A stretch of 64,000 nucleotides of DNA from Actinomadura rifamycini DSM 43936. GTDB lineage: Bacteria > Actinomycetota > Actinomycetes > Streptosporangiales > Streptosporangiaceae. Positions 43,404 to 53,500 of this stretch are shown one piece after another (the stretch's first letter is position 1; each line of letters starts with the position of its first letter). The translations under genes and the position numbers were made by a program. The stretch is taken from assembly GCF_000425065.1 (NCBI RefSeq), contig NZ_AULB01000011.1:232604-296603 (forward strand), read 5' to 3'. The notes beneath the pieces were generated by a model. It did not search any database, had not been told where the DNA came from, and saw only the letters and a program-made list of their open reading frames with translations.

Positions 43404-44414
43404 ATGTCGGCACGACCAGCGCTGCTGGACATGGCATTCGGATACATGCCCGCACAGATCATCCACACCGCCGCCGAACTGCGGCTCGCCGACGCCCTCG
43501 CGGACGGCCCCCGGACGAGCACCGACCTCGCCGCGCGGACCGGCGCCCACGCGCCGTCCCTGTACCGGCTGCTGCGCGGCCTGGCCTGTCTGGGCGCGGT
43601 GGAGCAGAAGGAACGCGACCTGTTCGCCCTCACCGACGCGGGGCGGGCGCTCCGCGCGGACGGGCCCGGCTCCGTCCGCGCGCTCGTCCGGCTGTTCTGC
43701 GGGCCGGACGTGTGGGCGTCCTGGGGCGACATGACCGGGACGCTCCGCACCGGCGAGGACGCGTGGCGGCGGGTCACCGGACGGACATCGTTCGAGTCGT
43801 TCGCCGCGGACCCGGAGCTGTCGGCGACGTTCAACGCGGCGATGGCCGAGCACACCCGCACGATCGCCCCCGCGATCATCGGGGCGCACGACTTCGCCCG
43901 GTACCGGACGATCGCGGACCTCGGCGGCGGCGACGGCACCCTGCTCGCCGCGATCCTGCGCGCCGTCCCGGGCCCGCGCGGCGTGCTGTTCGACCTGCCG
44001 CCCGCCCTCGCGGCGGCGCCGGAGGTCCTCGGCGACGTCGCCGGCCGCTGCGAGATCGTCCCCGGCGACTTCTTCGCGTCCGTGCCGCCCGGCGCCGACG
44101 CCTACCTGCTCAAGAGCGTCCTGCACGACTGGGACGACGAGCGCGCCGCCGCGATCCTGCGCACCTGCCGCGCCGCGCTGCGCCCGGACGCCCGCGTGCT
44201 GATCCTCGAGCAGGCGATGCCCGAGGTCGTCACCCCCGACGACCGCGGCACCGTGATGAACGACCTCAACATGCTCGTGTCGGTGGGCGGGCGCGAGCGC
44301 ACCGAGGACGAGTTCCGGGAACTGGCGCGGGCCGCCGGGCTGTCCGTCGCGTCGATCGGCGGGCCGCTGCCGCCGTCCGGCTACCGCGTCATCGAGGCGC
44401 GGCCCGCGGACTGA
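43404..44414 (+). CDS. SAM-dependent O-methyltransferase (plant-OMT/ASMT-like)
   Basis: 336 residues. N-terminal winged-helix dimerisation domain ([36 protein letters not shown]) and a Rossmann SAM domain with [34 protein letters not shown], the catalytic His in [19 protein letters not shown] and [10 protein letters not shown]. Family members methylate phenols in polyketide or phenazine pathways; no biosynthetic cluster is nearby. Start at ATG with GAGGAG 7 nt upstream. Confidence 0.9.
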   Translation: MSARPALLDMAFGYMPAQIIHTAAELRLADALADGPRTSTDLAARTGAHAPSLYRLLRGLACLGAVEQKERDLFALTDAGRALRADGPGSVRALVRLFCGPDVWASWGDMTGTLRTGEDAWRRVTGRTSFESFAADPELSATFNAAMAEHTRTIAPAIIGAHDFARYRTIADLGGGDGTLLAAILRAVPGPRGVLFDLPPALAAAPEVLGDVAGRCEIVPGDFFASVPPGADAYLLKSVLHDWDDERAAAILRTCRAALRPDARVLILEQAMPEVVTPDDRGTVMNDLNMLVSVGGRERTEDEFRELARAAGLSVASIGGPLPPSGYRVIEARPAD

Positions 44415-44439
44415 CCGGACGGGCGCTCCCCGGACAGGT

Positions 44440-45075
44440 TCAGTGGCGCGTCCAGTCGGGCTGCGCGAAGTCGGCGACCCGCGCCCGCCCGCCCAGCAGC
44501 ACCACCTCGCGGAACTGCCACAGCAGCGCGCCGGTCGGCGCGTGGACCCGCCAGTCCGGGGCCAGCCGCATCTGGAGCATGCTCCCGCCGTCCGGCTGCG
44601 GCACCCACCGCGGCGTGTCGTCGGCCGCCAGCCGGCGCAGGCTCGTGTGGTGCACCGACCGGACCTCGCGCGGGTCGGGGACGAGCGGGCCGGGATCGTC
44701 CAGCGCCACCACGACCGGGGTGATCGCGAACCCGGAAGCGGCCGGGAAGTCGTCGAGCCGGCCGAGGACGTCGGCCGCGCCCGCCGTCAGCCCGATCTCC
44801 TCGCGCAACTCGCGCAGCGCCGCGCGCTCGGGCGTCTCGCCGTCCTCCGCGCGCCCGCCGGGCAGCCCCCACTGCCCGGCGTTGCGGCCGCGGTCCGCAC
44901 GCTTGATCAGGACGACCGAGGGCGCGCCGTCGTGCTCCAGCACGCACAGCACGACCCCCGCGCGGCGCATGCCCGGGGCGTCGGGAACGGTCGTGTGGGC
45001 GAAGGCGGCCAGCCGTTCGGCCGCGACCTCGCGGAACGCCGCCAGGTCGTCGAGGGGGGACGCGGGAGGGGCCAT
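44440..45075 (-). CDS. Nudix hydrolase
   Basis: 211 residues. The Nudix box [20 protein letters not shown] followed by EIGL is complete. [20 protein letters not shown] precedes it; the layout resembles CoA pyrophosphatase (NUDT7/YeaB-like) enzymes. ATG start at [10 protein letters not shown]; a longer frame exists but is low quality. Convergent with the methyltransferase. Confidence 0.88.
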   Translation of the reverse strand: MAPPASPLDDLAAFREVAAERLAAFAHTTVPDAPGMRRAGVVLCVLEHDGAPSVVLIKRADRGRNAGQWGLPGGRAEDGETPERAALRELREEIGLTAGAADVLGRLDDFPAASGFAITPVVVALDDPGPLVPDPREVRSVHHTSLRRLAADDTPRWVPQPDGGSMLQMRLAPDWRVHAPTGALLWQFREVVLLGGRARVADFAQPDWTRH

Positions 45076-45224
45076 GGGGCCGATCCTGCCAGGATGCACG
45101 GCGCCCCGCCGGGTAGGGGGCGGCGCAGCGGGCCGCCCGGCCGTGTCGCGTTTCTCCAAGACGGCGCGCCCGGGCCCGCGTAGCGTGGCCGCGTTGATTC
45201 GAACAAACAAGCGAAGGAGGGGTC

Positions 45225-45803
45225 ATGGACCTTCGTCACCGGATGCTTCCCGCCGCCGAGGCCGCGGCGCGGATCGTCCTGGAGATACCGGAGGCCCGGC
45301 TGGACGACCGCACCCCCGACCCCGAGTGGGACGTGCGCGCCCTGGTCAACCACCTGATCCTGTGGACGTCCCGGGGCGAGAACGCCGCCCGCAAGGAGCC
45401 GACGACCGGGCCCGGGGAGGACCACGACTTCACGGCCGAGCCGCGCTGGGCCGAGCGGTTCGAGGAGCAGGCGCGCCGGACGGCCGAGGCGTGGCGCGAC
45501 CCCGCCGCCTGGGAGGGCACCACCAGCCTGACCGGCAACAAGGAGGGCATGCCCGCCCCGTTCGTCGGCGGGATCCTGTACGGCGAGTTCGTCGTGCACG
45601 GCTGGGACCTCGCCGTCGCCACCGGACGCGACCCCGGGTTCCCGCCCGAGGTCGTGCAGGACGCGTGGGAGCAGCTCGTCCCGACCGCCGAGGTCGGCCG
45701 CGAGTACGGGGCGTTCGGCCCCGAGGTGCCCGTCCCCGAGACGGCGCCGCTGCTGGACCGCCTCGTCGGGCTCGCCGGCCGCGACCCGAACTGGCGACCC
45801 TGA
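45225..45803 (+). CDS. TIGR03086/mycothiol-dependent maleylpyruvate-isomerase-like protein
   Basis: 192 residues, DinB-like four-helix fold. Features: [20 protein letters not shown] (His ligand), [20 protein letters not shown] (second His) and the C-terminal [16 protein letters not shown], which is the TIGR03086 ending. Usually a metal-binding, thiol-dependent isomerase or transferase. GAAGGAGGGG lies 3-8 nt before the ATG. It is 77 bp upstream of the glutamyl-tRNA synthetase gene. Confidence 0.85.
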   Translation: MDLRHRMLPAAEAAARIVLEIPEARLDDRTPDPEWDVRALVNHLILWTSRGENAARKEPTTGPGEDHDFTAEPRWAERFEEQARRTAEAWRDPAAWEGTTSLTGNKEGMPAPFVGGILYGEFVVHGWDLAVATGRDPGFPPEVVQDAWEQLVPTAEVGREYGAFGPEVPVPETAPLLDRLVGLAGRDPNWRP

Positions 45804-45880
45804 GCGGTCCTGACACCGATTTGGCCGAGCGGCGGGCGATCGGGGCGCGATCCGGTGCCCGCGCGCTCTACGCTGGTGAC

Positions 45881-47281
45881 ATGTCTTCAACGTCTTCGAT
45901 CCGAGTTCGATTCGCGCCGTCGCCGACGGGCATGTTCCACGTGGGCGGCGCCCGGTCCGCGCTGTTCAACTGGGTGATGGCCGCGCAGTCCGGCGGCACG
46001 CTGGTGCTGCGGATCGAGGACACCGACGCGTCGCGCAACAGCCCCGAGTGGACCGAAGGCATCATCCGTGCCCTCGCCTGGCTCGGCATGGACGGCGAGC
46101 AGTACGAGGGCCCGTACTTCCAGTCGGCGAACGCCGACAAGCACGCCGAGGCCGCCCGCACGCTCCGGGACGCGGGACGCGCCTACTACTGCGACTGCAC
46201 CCGCGAGGCCGTCATCGCCCGCACCGGCGACCAGCACAAGGGCTACGACGGGTTCTGCCGCGACCGCGGCCTGGAGCCGGGCCCCGGCCGCGCGCTGCGC
46301 TTCCGCGCCCCCGACGAGGGCCAGACCGTCGTCGTCGACCTGCTGCGCGGCAAGCCCGTCTTCGAGAACGCCGTCCTGGAGGACTTCGTCATCGCCCGCG
46401 CCGACGGCTCGGTCACGTTCCTGCTGGCCAACGCCGTCGACGACATGAGCCAGGGCATCACGCACGTCGTGCGGGGCGAGGAGCACCTGTCCAACGCGCC
46501 CAAGCAGCAGTTGCTGTGGGAGGCGCTCGGCGGGGAGCCGCCGGTGTGGGCGCACGTCCCCGTCATCGTCAACGAGAAGCGGCAGAAGCTGTCCAAGCGG
46601 CGCGACAAGGTCGCCCTGGAGGACTACCGCGCCGAGGGGTACCTCGCCGAGGCGATGCGCAACTACCTGATGCTGCTCGGCTGGGCCCCGTCCGGCGACC
46701 GCGAGATCGTCCCCTGGGACGTGATCGTCGACGAGTTCCGCATCGACGACGTCAACACCTCCCCGGCGTTCTTCGACGAGAAGAAGCTGCGCGCGTTCAA
46801 CGGCGAGTACATCCGCGCGCTGCCGGTCGAGAAGTTCATCGCCGAGTGCCTGCCGTTCCTGCAGGAGGCGCCGTTCGACGTGGACGTGTCCGTCTTCGCC
46901 GAGCTCGCGCCGCTCGCCCAGACCCGGATCGCGCTGCTGTCGGAGATCGTCGAGATGATCGACTTCGCGTTCCTGGACGAGCCGCCGGCCGACGAGAAGT
47001 CCTGGACCAAGGCCATGAAGGAGCCCGCCGCCGAGATCCTCGCGGCGGCCGAGCGGGCCTACATGGACGCCCCGTGGCGCGCCGACGAGCTCAAGGACCG
47101 GCTGGAGCGGGTCGGCCAGGAGCACGGGCTCAAGCTCGGCAAGACCCAGGCGCCGGTCCGCGTCGCGGTCACCGGCCGCACCGTCGGCCTGCCGCTGTTC
47201 GAGTCGCTGGAGATCCTCGGCCGCGACCGCACCCTGGCCCGCATCGCCGCCGCGCGCGCCAAGCTCGCCGCCGGGTCCTGA
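45881..47281 (+). CDS. gltX: Glutamyl-tRNA synthetase
   Basis: 466 residues, class I synthetase that charges tRNA-Glu (in actinobacteria often also tRNA-Gln, then amidated by GatCAB). HIGH-type motif [36 protein letters not shown], and the KMSKS equivalent [17 protein letters not shown]. The C-terminal anticodon-binding helical domain runs to [15 protein letters not shown]. Full length. No strong Shine-Dalgarno (GGTG 4 nt before the ATG). Confidence 0.97.
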   Translation: MSSTSSIRVRFAPSPTGMFHVGGARSALFNWVMAAQSGGTLVLRIEDTDASRNSPEWTEGIIRALAWLGMDGEQYEGPYFQSANADKHAEAARTLRDAGRAYYCDCTREAVIARTGDQHKGYDGFCRDRGLEPGPGRALRFRAPDEGQTVVVDLLRGKPVFENAVLEDFVIARADGSVTFLLANAVDDMSQGITHVVRGEEHLSNAPKQQLLWEALGGEPPVWAHVPVIVNEKRQKLSKRRDKVALEDYRAEGYLAEAMRNYLMLLGWAPSGDREIVPWDVIVDEFRIDDVNTSPAFFDEKKLRAFNGEYIRALPVEKFIAECLPFLQEAPFDVDVSVFAELAPLAQTRIALLSEIVEMIDFAFLDEPPADEKSWTKAMKEPAAEILAAAERAYMDAPWRADELKDRLERVGQEHGLKLGKTQAPVRVAVTGRTVGLPLFESLEILGRDRTLARIAAARAKLAAGS

Positions 47282-47293
47282 CCCGGCCGGCCC

Positions 47294-49399
47294 TCACCGG
47301 CCCGCGGCCTCCCCGCCCCGGGCGGGCCGCAGGCCGGTGTGGGCCGCGCAGAACGCGAGGATGTCGGTCTGCAGGCCGAGCCAGCGCGACAGCGACCGCT
47401 CGCCGTGCCCCACGTCGGCCTCGCAGCGCAGCAGCACCGGCGCGTCCGACGAGGTCGCGTACTGCAGCGCCGCGGTCATCTTCCGCGTGTGCATGGAGTC
47501 GACCCGCGGGTCGGTCCGCGCGCACGTCAGCAGCACCGGCGGGTAGCCGGTCCCCGCTCGGACGCGGTGGTAGGGGGAGTAGCCGAGCAGCACGGGGAGC
47601 TGCTCGGGATCGTCGGCGGTGCCGAACTCCTCGGTCCACAGCCGCCCGATCCCGAACCGCTGGTACCGCACCATGTCGGTGACCGCGTCCGTGATCACCG
47701 CCGCCGCGTACAGCTCCGGGCAGCGGACGAGCGCAGCGGCGACCAGGAACCCGCTGTGCGAGGAGCCCCGCATCGCCAGCAGCTCCGGCGTCGTGTACCC
47801 GCCGTCGACCAGCGCGCGGGCGGCCGCGGTGAAGTCGTCCACGGCGTTGGGCTTGTTGCGGCCGCGGCCCGCCGCGTGCCACGCCGTGCCCTCCTCGCCG
47901 CCCCCGCGCACGCTCGCGACGGCGTACGCGCCGCCCGCGCCGACCCACGCGGCGACCGCCGGCGAGTAGGCGGGCGGGGTGGACGCGCCGAACCCGCCGT
48001 ACGCGCTCAGGATGAGCGGGCGCGGGCCGCTCTCCCCGGGCGGCACGAGGACGTGCATCCGCACCGGCGTCCCGTCGGCCGACCGGTAGGTGATCCGCCG
48101 GACGTCCGGACGTGCGCCCCCGGCGGCCTCCGCGCCGTCCGGCGCGTCCTCGGCGACGCACGAGCCGTCGCGGACGTCGACGCGGTGCACCGCCGGCGGG
48201 GTGGTGTAGTCGGTGTAGGCGAACCAGGCGCGGGGGCCGCCGGCGGGCGGCGCGGTCAGCCGCGCGACGGTGCCGTACCCGGGTGCCGGGACGTCCCGCA
48301 GGACGGTCCCGTCGGCGGCGTGCAGGCGCAGCTCGCTCGCCCCGTGCCGGCTGCGGACGGTCAGCAGGCGCGGTTCGCCCGAGTCCGGGTCGGTGAGCGT
48401 CGCGCAGTCGGCGAGGACGCGGCCCGGCTCCTCCGCGACGATGGTGCGCCACCGGTCGGCGCGCGGGTCGGCGGGGTCCACGGCGCAGAGCCGCCCGAAC
48501 GGCGCGTCCCGGTCGGTCACGGCGACGATTCCGCCGTCCGGCGCGAACTTCAGCACGGCGCGCGCGCCGTCGGCGGTGCCGTCGTGGACGAGCGCGGGCG
48601 CCAGCTCCCGCGCGTCCTCGTCCGGCGCGTCGGCGAGCCACAGCAGGTTCCCCGACGTGGCGCCGGGCGCGGCGCTCAGCATGAGCCGGCGCCCGTCCGG
48701 CCCGATCGTGACGGCCAGCTGCGGGAGGTCGGTGGCGAACAGCACCGGGTCGCCGGCGGGGTCGGCGCCGATGCGGTGCAGCCGCAGCCGCCTGCCCGCC
48801 TCCAGGCCGGGCCCGGGCGTGTCGACGTAGCAGAACGCCGCGTCGCCCCGCAGCCACGCCACCGGGGTCGGGCGGCCCGGCTCCAGCGGACCGTCCACGA
48901 GCCCGCCGCCGGCCACGTCGAGGACCCACAGCAGCGGCCGCTCGTCGCCGTGCCGCGTCATCTGGTAGGCCAGCAGCCCGCCGCCGTGCGACGGCCGCCA
49001 GACCCCGAGCGTCGTCGCCCCGGACGCGTCCAGGGCGAGGGGGTCGAGCAGCACACGCGGCGGCTCGTCCGGCCCGGCGGTCATCAGCACGGGCAGCTGC
49101 ATGCCCGGCGTCCGCCGCAGGTAGAACCGGCGGCCGTGCCGCCACACCGGGGGAGACCCGGTCGGGACGGCGGCGCCGCCCGCATCGGCCGCCGCCGCCA
49201 AGCGCGCCAGCCACCCGTCGCGGTCCGGCCAGCCGGCGGCGTGCCGTGCGAACGCCTCCGCCTGCCCGTCCAGCCATGCGGCGCAGTCCGGGTCGTCGGC
49301 GTCCTCCAGCCACCGGTACGGATCGGGCACCTCGTGCCCGTGCAGAAGGTCCACGATCGCGTCCCGGCGCGCCGCCGGCCATTCCGTCGCCGTGCTCAT
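47294..49399 (-). CDS. Prolyl oligopeptidase family serine peptidase (S9)
   Basis: 701 residues. An N-terminal DPYRWLEDADDPDCAAWLDG typical of S9A, a beta-propeller to about residue 420, and a C-terminal alpha/beta hydrolase domain: PLILSAYGGFGASTPPAYSP, RGGGEEGTAWHAAGRGRNKP, the nucleophile region LLAMRGSSHSGFLVAAALVR, the Asp in LLTCARTDPRVDSMHTRK and the His in DVGHGERS. The serine elbow (GSSHSG) deviates from the usual GGSNGG. No signal peptide. ATG at MSTATEW; the longer frame has no Shine-Dalgarno. Confidence 0.88.
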   Translation of the reverse strand: MSTATEWPAARRDAIVDLLHGHEVPDPYRWLEDADDPDCAAWLDGQAEAFARHAAGWPDRDGWLARLAAAADAGGAAVPTGSPPVWRHGRRFYLRRTPGMQLPVLMTAGPDEPPRVLLDPLALDASGATTLGVWRPSHGGGLLAYQMTRHGDERPLLWVLDVAGGGLVDGPLEPGRPTPVAWLRGDAAFCYVDTPGPGLEAGRRLRLHRIGADPAGDPVLFATDLPQLAVTIGPDGRRLMLSAAPGATSGNLLWLADAPDEDARELAPALVHDGTADGARAVLKFAPDGGIVAVTDRDAPFGRLCAVDPADPRADRWRTIVAEEPGRVLADCATLTDPDSGEPRLLTVRSRHGASELRLHAADGTVLRDVPAPGYGTVARLTAPPAGGPRAWFAYTDYTTPPAVHRVDVRDGSCVAEDAPDGAEAAGGARPDVRRITYRSADGTPVRMHVLVPPGESGPRPLILSAYGGFGASTPPAYSPAVAAWVGAGGAYAVASVRGGGEEGTAWHAAGRGRNKPNAVDDFTAAARALVDGGYTTPELLAMRGSSHSGFLVAAALVRCPELYAAAVITDAVTDMVRYQRFGIGRLWTEEFGTADDPEQLPVLLGYSPYHRVRAGTGYPPVLLTCARTDPRVDSMHTRKMTAALQYATSSDAPVLLRCEADVGHGERSLSRWLGLQTDILAFCAAHTGLRPARGGEAAGR

Positions 49400-49456
49400 G
49401 CCTCTGTGCCCACTTCCGTGCCCCGTCTCGTGTGCCCGCTCCGGTCCCGGCCACGG

Positions 49457-49489
49457 CCGAGGGCTCCCCGCACGGCGGGGAGCCCTCGG
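49457..49489 (-). terminator. Perfect 15-bp hairpin after the 34-aa peptide gene
   Basis: CCGAGGGCTCCCCGC, loop ACG, GCGGGGAGCCCTCGG. It lies 17 bp beyond the stop of the small peptide gene and before the peptidase start, in the direction of transcription. Confidence 0.85.
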
Positions 49490-49505
49490 TCGCACCTGGA
49501 TCGGG

Positions 49506-49610
49506 TCAGTTCCGGTCGCCCTCGATCAGCTCCTGGCGCCATCCCTCCAGGGTGATGACCTCGTCGGCGAGCAGCAGCGGGAGTCCGATCTGGGTCGGAA
49601 GCTCGGTCAT
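49506..49610 (-). CDS. 34-residue peptide gene
   Basis: Short open frame: ATG at 49610, TGA at 49506, peptide beginning MTELPTQIGLPLLLADEVIT and ending GWRQELIEGDRN. GGAGGG lies 5 nt before the ATG and a perfect terminator hairpin follows, so it looks like an independent transcription unit. It is acidic and amphipathic, with no cysteine and no TM helix. It could be a leader peptide, a modified-peptide precursor or a small regulator; no modification enzyme is adjacent. A TGGTATACCT extended -10-like sequence lies ~45 bp upstream. Confidence 0.6.
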   Translation of the reverse strand: MTELPTQIGLPLLLADEVITLEGWRQELIEGDRN

Positions 49611-49714
49611 GTGTCCCTCCGGTAACGCTCCGTGGCGATCTGAATGCACACAGGTATACCAGCTCTACGCGACGCGCATAGGCCGTTCGGAAGAGACCGC
49701 GATGAGAAAGCCGG

Positions 49715-50416
49715 TCAGGACTCCTCGGCGGGGACGCCCGCGGCGGACGCCCCCTCCACGGGAGCCTCGTCGACGGCGAGCGCGGCGCGCAGGCCGGACA
49801 GGCGGCGCTCCAGCTCGTCCATCTCGTCGCGCAGCGCGGGCGGCACCCGCTTGCCGAGCAGCTCCGCCTGCTCCTCGACCGCCTTCAGCAGCTCGTCCAG
49901 CCGCCCGGCGAGCGCCCGCCGCGCCGCCGGACCCGACTCCTCCGCCGGCCGCGCCTCCAGCAGCGTCGACTGCTCCCGCAGCAGCGCGGACTGCTCGCGC
50001 AGCAGGGTCGTCTGGTCGCGGAGCTGCTTGTTCTTGTTGTGCAGCTCGACGAACACCGACACCTTGGCGCGCAGCACCCACGGGTCGAACGGCTTGGAGA
50101 TGAAGTCGACCGCGCCCGCCGCGTACCCGCGGAACGCGTAGTCGGGGTCGCTGTTGACCGCCGTCAGGAAGATGATCGGCAGGTCGCGGGTCTTCTTGCG
50201 CCGCTTGATGTCGCGCGCCGTCTCGAACCCGTCCATGCCCGGCATGACGACGTCCAGCAGGATGACCGCGTACTCGTCGGTGAGCAGCGCCTTGAGCGCC
50301 TCCTCGCCCGACCTGGCGCGGACCAGATCCTGATCGAGGGAGCTGAGGATGGCCTCCAGCGCGATGAGGTTCTCCTCGCGGTCGTCCACGAGCAGGATCT
50401 TCGCCTTGTCGTCCAC
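49715..50416 (-). CDS. Response regulator with C-terminal coiled coil
   Basis: 233 residues. Receiver domain: AKILLVDDREENLIALEAIL, phosphoacceptor Asp in YAVILLDVVMPGMDGFETAR, FLTAVNSDPDYAF and Lys in VDFISKPFDPW. The C-terminal ~100 residues are coiled-coil (NKQLRDQTTLLREQSALLRE) with no DNA-binding or enzymatic output. GTG start with GGAGGG 6 nt upstream. It lies directly downstream of the hybrid kinase gene, its likely phosphodonor. Confidence 0.9.
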   Translation of the reverse strand: MDDKAKILLVDDREENLIALEAILSSLDQDLVRARSGEEALKALLTDEYAVILLDVVMPGMDGFETARDIKRRKKTRDLPIIFLTAVNSDPDYAFRGYAAGAVDFISKPFDPWVLRAKVSVFVELHNKNKQLRDQTTLLREQSALLREQSTLLEARPAEESGPAARRALAGRLDELLKAVEEQAELLGKRVPPALRDEMDELERRLSGLRAALAVDEAPVEGASAAGVPAEES

Positions 50417-50507
50417 GCGCGTCCCTCCGATCCGGTCGGCCCGCCGTCCTGGCCCGTGACCGCACACGTTCACCCACGGCAGACCCTACTGCCCGCGGCG
50501 CCGTTCC

Positions 50508-53500
50508 TCAGCGGACGACGGAGGGCTTCAGCCAGTTCCGCATGACGTCGAGGAGATGGTCCACGTCCACGGGCTTCGGCACGTAGTCCGACGCGCCCGC
50601 CTCGAGGCTCTTCTCCCGGTCGCCCTTCATCACCTTCGCGGTGATCACGATGATCGGCAACTCGGCGAACTGCGGCATCTTCCGGATGGCGGAGGTGGTG
50701 GCGTAGCCGTCCAGGCCCGGCATCATCACGTCCATCAGCACCAGCGCCACGTCGGGGTTGCGGTGCAGGAGGTCGATGCCCGCCTGCCCGTCCTCGGCGT
50801 ACAGGACGTCCATCCCGTAGCCCTCCAGAACGCTGGTGAGCGCGAACACGTTCCGGACGTCGTCGTCGACGATCAGCACCTTGCGGCCCGACAGCACGGT
50901 GTCCAGGAAGTCCGCGGGAGGCTCCGCCAGCATGCCTTCGACGGCCCGGTCGGGCTCCGCGCGGCGCCGCGCGCGCACCGGGCGCCGCTCGCCCCGCCGG
51001 CCGGTCTCGGGCGCCGCGGGCGCGGCCTCCGCGGCGGGCGCGGCGCCCTCCGCGGCCTCCGCCGCGTCCTCGGCCGGGGCGATCGCCGGGACGTCCGGCT
51101 CGGCCACCGCGCCGTCCTGCGGCGCCCTGCGGCGCCCGTCGGACTCGCTGTACTGCGCCGGCAGGTACAGCGTGAACACGCTGCCGTGCCCGGGCTTGCT
51201 CTCGGCGTGGATCTCCCCGCCGAGCAGCCGCGCGATGTTCCGGCTGATCGACAGGCCGAGGCCGGTGCCGCCGTAGCGGCGGCTGGTCGTCCCGTCGGCC
51301 TGCTGGAACGCCTCGAAGATCACCTGCAGCTTGTCGGCGCTCACCCCGATCCCGGTGTCGATCACGCGGAACGCGATGACGTCCGGGGTGTTCCACAGCG
51401 CCGGCAGCGTGAAGTCGATGTCCCCGGCGCGCTCGATCAGCAACCGGACCTCGCCCTCGGCGGTGAACTTCACCGCGTTCGACAGCAGGTTCCGCAGGAC
51501 CTGCTGCAGCCGCTGCTCGTCGGTGAACAGCGTCCCCGGGACGTCCGGGGCCACCTCCACGCCGAACTGCAGGCCCTTGTCCTGCGACAGCGGACGGAAC
51601 GTCGCGTCCACGTAGTCGACCAGAGCCGGCACCGACAGCCGCTGCGGGTGCAGCTCCATCTTCCCGGCCTCGACCTTCGCCAGGTCCAGGATGTCGTTGA
51701 TCAGCGTCAGCAGGTCCGTGCCCGAGTCGTAGATCGTCTGCGCGAACTCCACCTGCTTGTCGGTCAGGTTCCCGCCCTGATTCTCCGACAGCAGCTTGGC
51801 CAGCACCAGCAGGCTGTTCAGCGGCGTGCGCAGCTCGTGCGACATGTTCGCCAGGAACTCCGACTTGTACCGCGACGAGATCGCCAGCTGCTCGGCGCGC
51901 TCCTCCAGCGTCCGCCGCGCCTGCTCGATCTGGTAGTTCTGGATCTCGATCGCGCGGTTCTGCTGCGCCAGCAGCGCCGCCTTCTCCTCCAGCTCGGTGT
52001 TGGAGTGCCGCAGCTCCGCCTGCTGCCGCTGCAGCTCGTCCGACCGCTCCTGCAGCTCCGAGGCCAGCCGCTGCGACTCGGCCAGCAGCGCCTCGGTGCG
52101 GGTGTTGGCGCTGATCGTGTTCAGCGTCACCCCGATCGTCTCGATCAGCTGGCTGAAGAACGCCAGGTGGACGTCGGTGAACCGGCCGAACGACGCCAGC
52201 TCGATCGCGCCGAGGACCGTCCCCTCGAACACGATCGGCAGCACGATGATGTTGACCGGCGACGCCTCGCCCAGCCCGGAGCCGATCTTGACGTAGTCGG
52301 CGGGCGCCTCGGAGATCAGCAGCGGCCGCCGCTCCTGCGCGGCCTGCCCGACCAGGCCCTCCCCGAACGCGAACCGGACCGTGCCCTTCTGCGTCCGCCG
52401 CCGCGTCCCGTACCCGGCGATGAGCGCCAGCTCGGTCTCCTCGCCGGAGGGCTCCGCGAGGTAGAACGCGCCGTACTGCGCGCTCGCCGTCGGCGTCAGC
52501 TCCCGGATGATCAGGTTGGCGACCTGCTGCAGGTCGCGGTGGCCCTGCATCATCCCGCCGATCCGCGCGAGGTTCGACTTCAGCCAGTCCTGCTGGTCGT
52601 TGGCGCGGGTCGTCTCCCGCAGCGTCGCGACCATCAGGTTGACGTTGTCGCTCAGCTCCGCGACCTCGCCGCGCGCCTCCACGGTGATGGTGCGGGTCAG
52701 GTCGCCCTCGGCGACCGCGCTCGCGACCTCGCCGATCGCCCGGACCTGCGTGGTCAGGTTGCGGGCCAGCTCGTTGACGCTCTCGGTCAGCCGCTTCCAG
52801 GTGCCCGAGACGCCCTCGACCTCCGCCTGCCCGCCGAGGCGCCCCTCGCTGCCGACCTCGCGGGCCACGCGGGTGACCTCGGAGGCGAACGACGACAGCG
52901 TGTCGACCATCGTGTTCAGCGTCGTCTTCAGCTCGAGGATCTCGCCCTGCGCGTTGACGTCGATGCGGCGCGTCAGGTCGCCGTGCGCGACGGCCGTCGC
53001 GACCTGCGCGATGTTGCGGACCTGGTAGGTCAGGTTGGACGCCATGCCGTTGACGTTGTCGGTGAGGTCCTTCCACATGCCGCCGGCGCCCGGCACGATC
53101 GCCTGGCCGCCGAGCCGCCCCTCGGTGCCGACCTCCCGCGCCACGCGGCTGACCTCGTCGGCGAAGGCCGACAGCGTGTCGACCATCGTGTTCAGGGTGT
53201 CCTTCAGCTGGAGGATCTCGCCCTGCGCGTCGACCTCGATGCGGCGCGTCAGGTCGCCCTGCGCCACCGCCGTCGTCACCTTCGCGATCCCGCGGACCTG
53301 CATGGTGAGGTTGTTCGCCATGCCGTTGACGTTGTCGGTGAGGTCCTTCCAGACCCCGCTGACGCCCGGGACCCGCGCCTGGCCGCCGAGCCGTCCCTCG
53401 GTGCCGACCTCGCGGGCGACGCGGGTCACCTCGTCGGCGAACGCCGAGAGGGTGTCGACCATCGTGTTGACGGTGTCCTTGAGCTCGAGGATCTCGCCCT

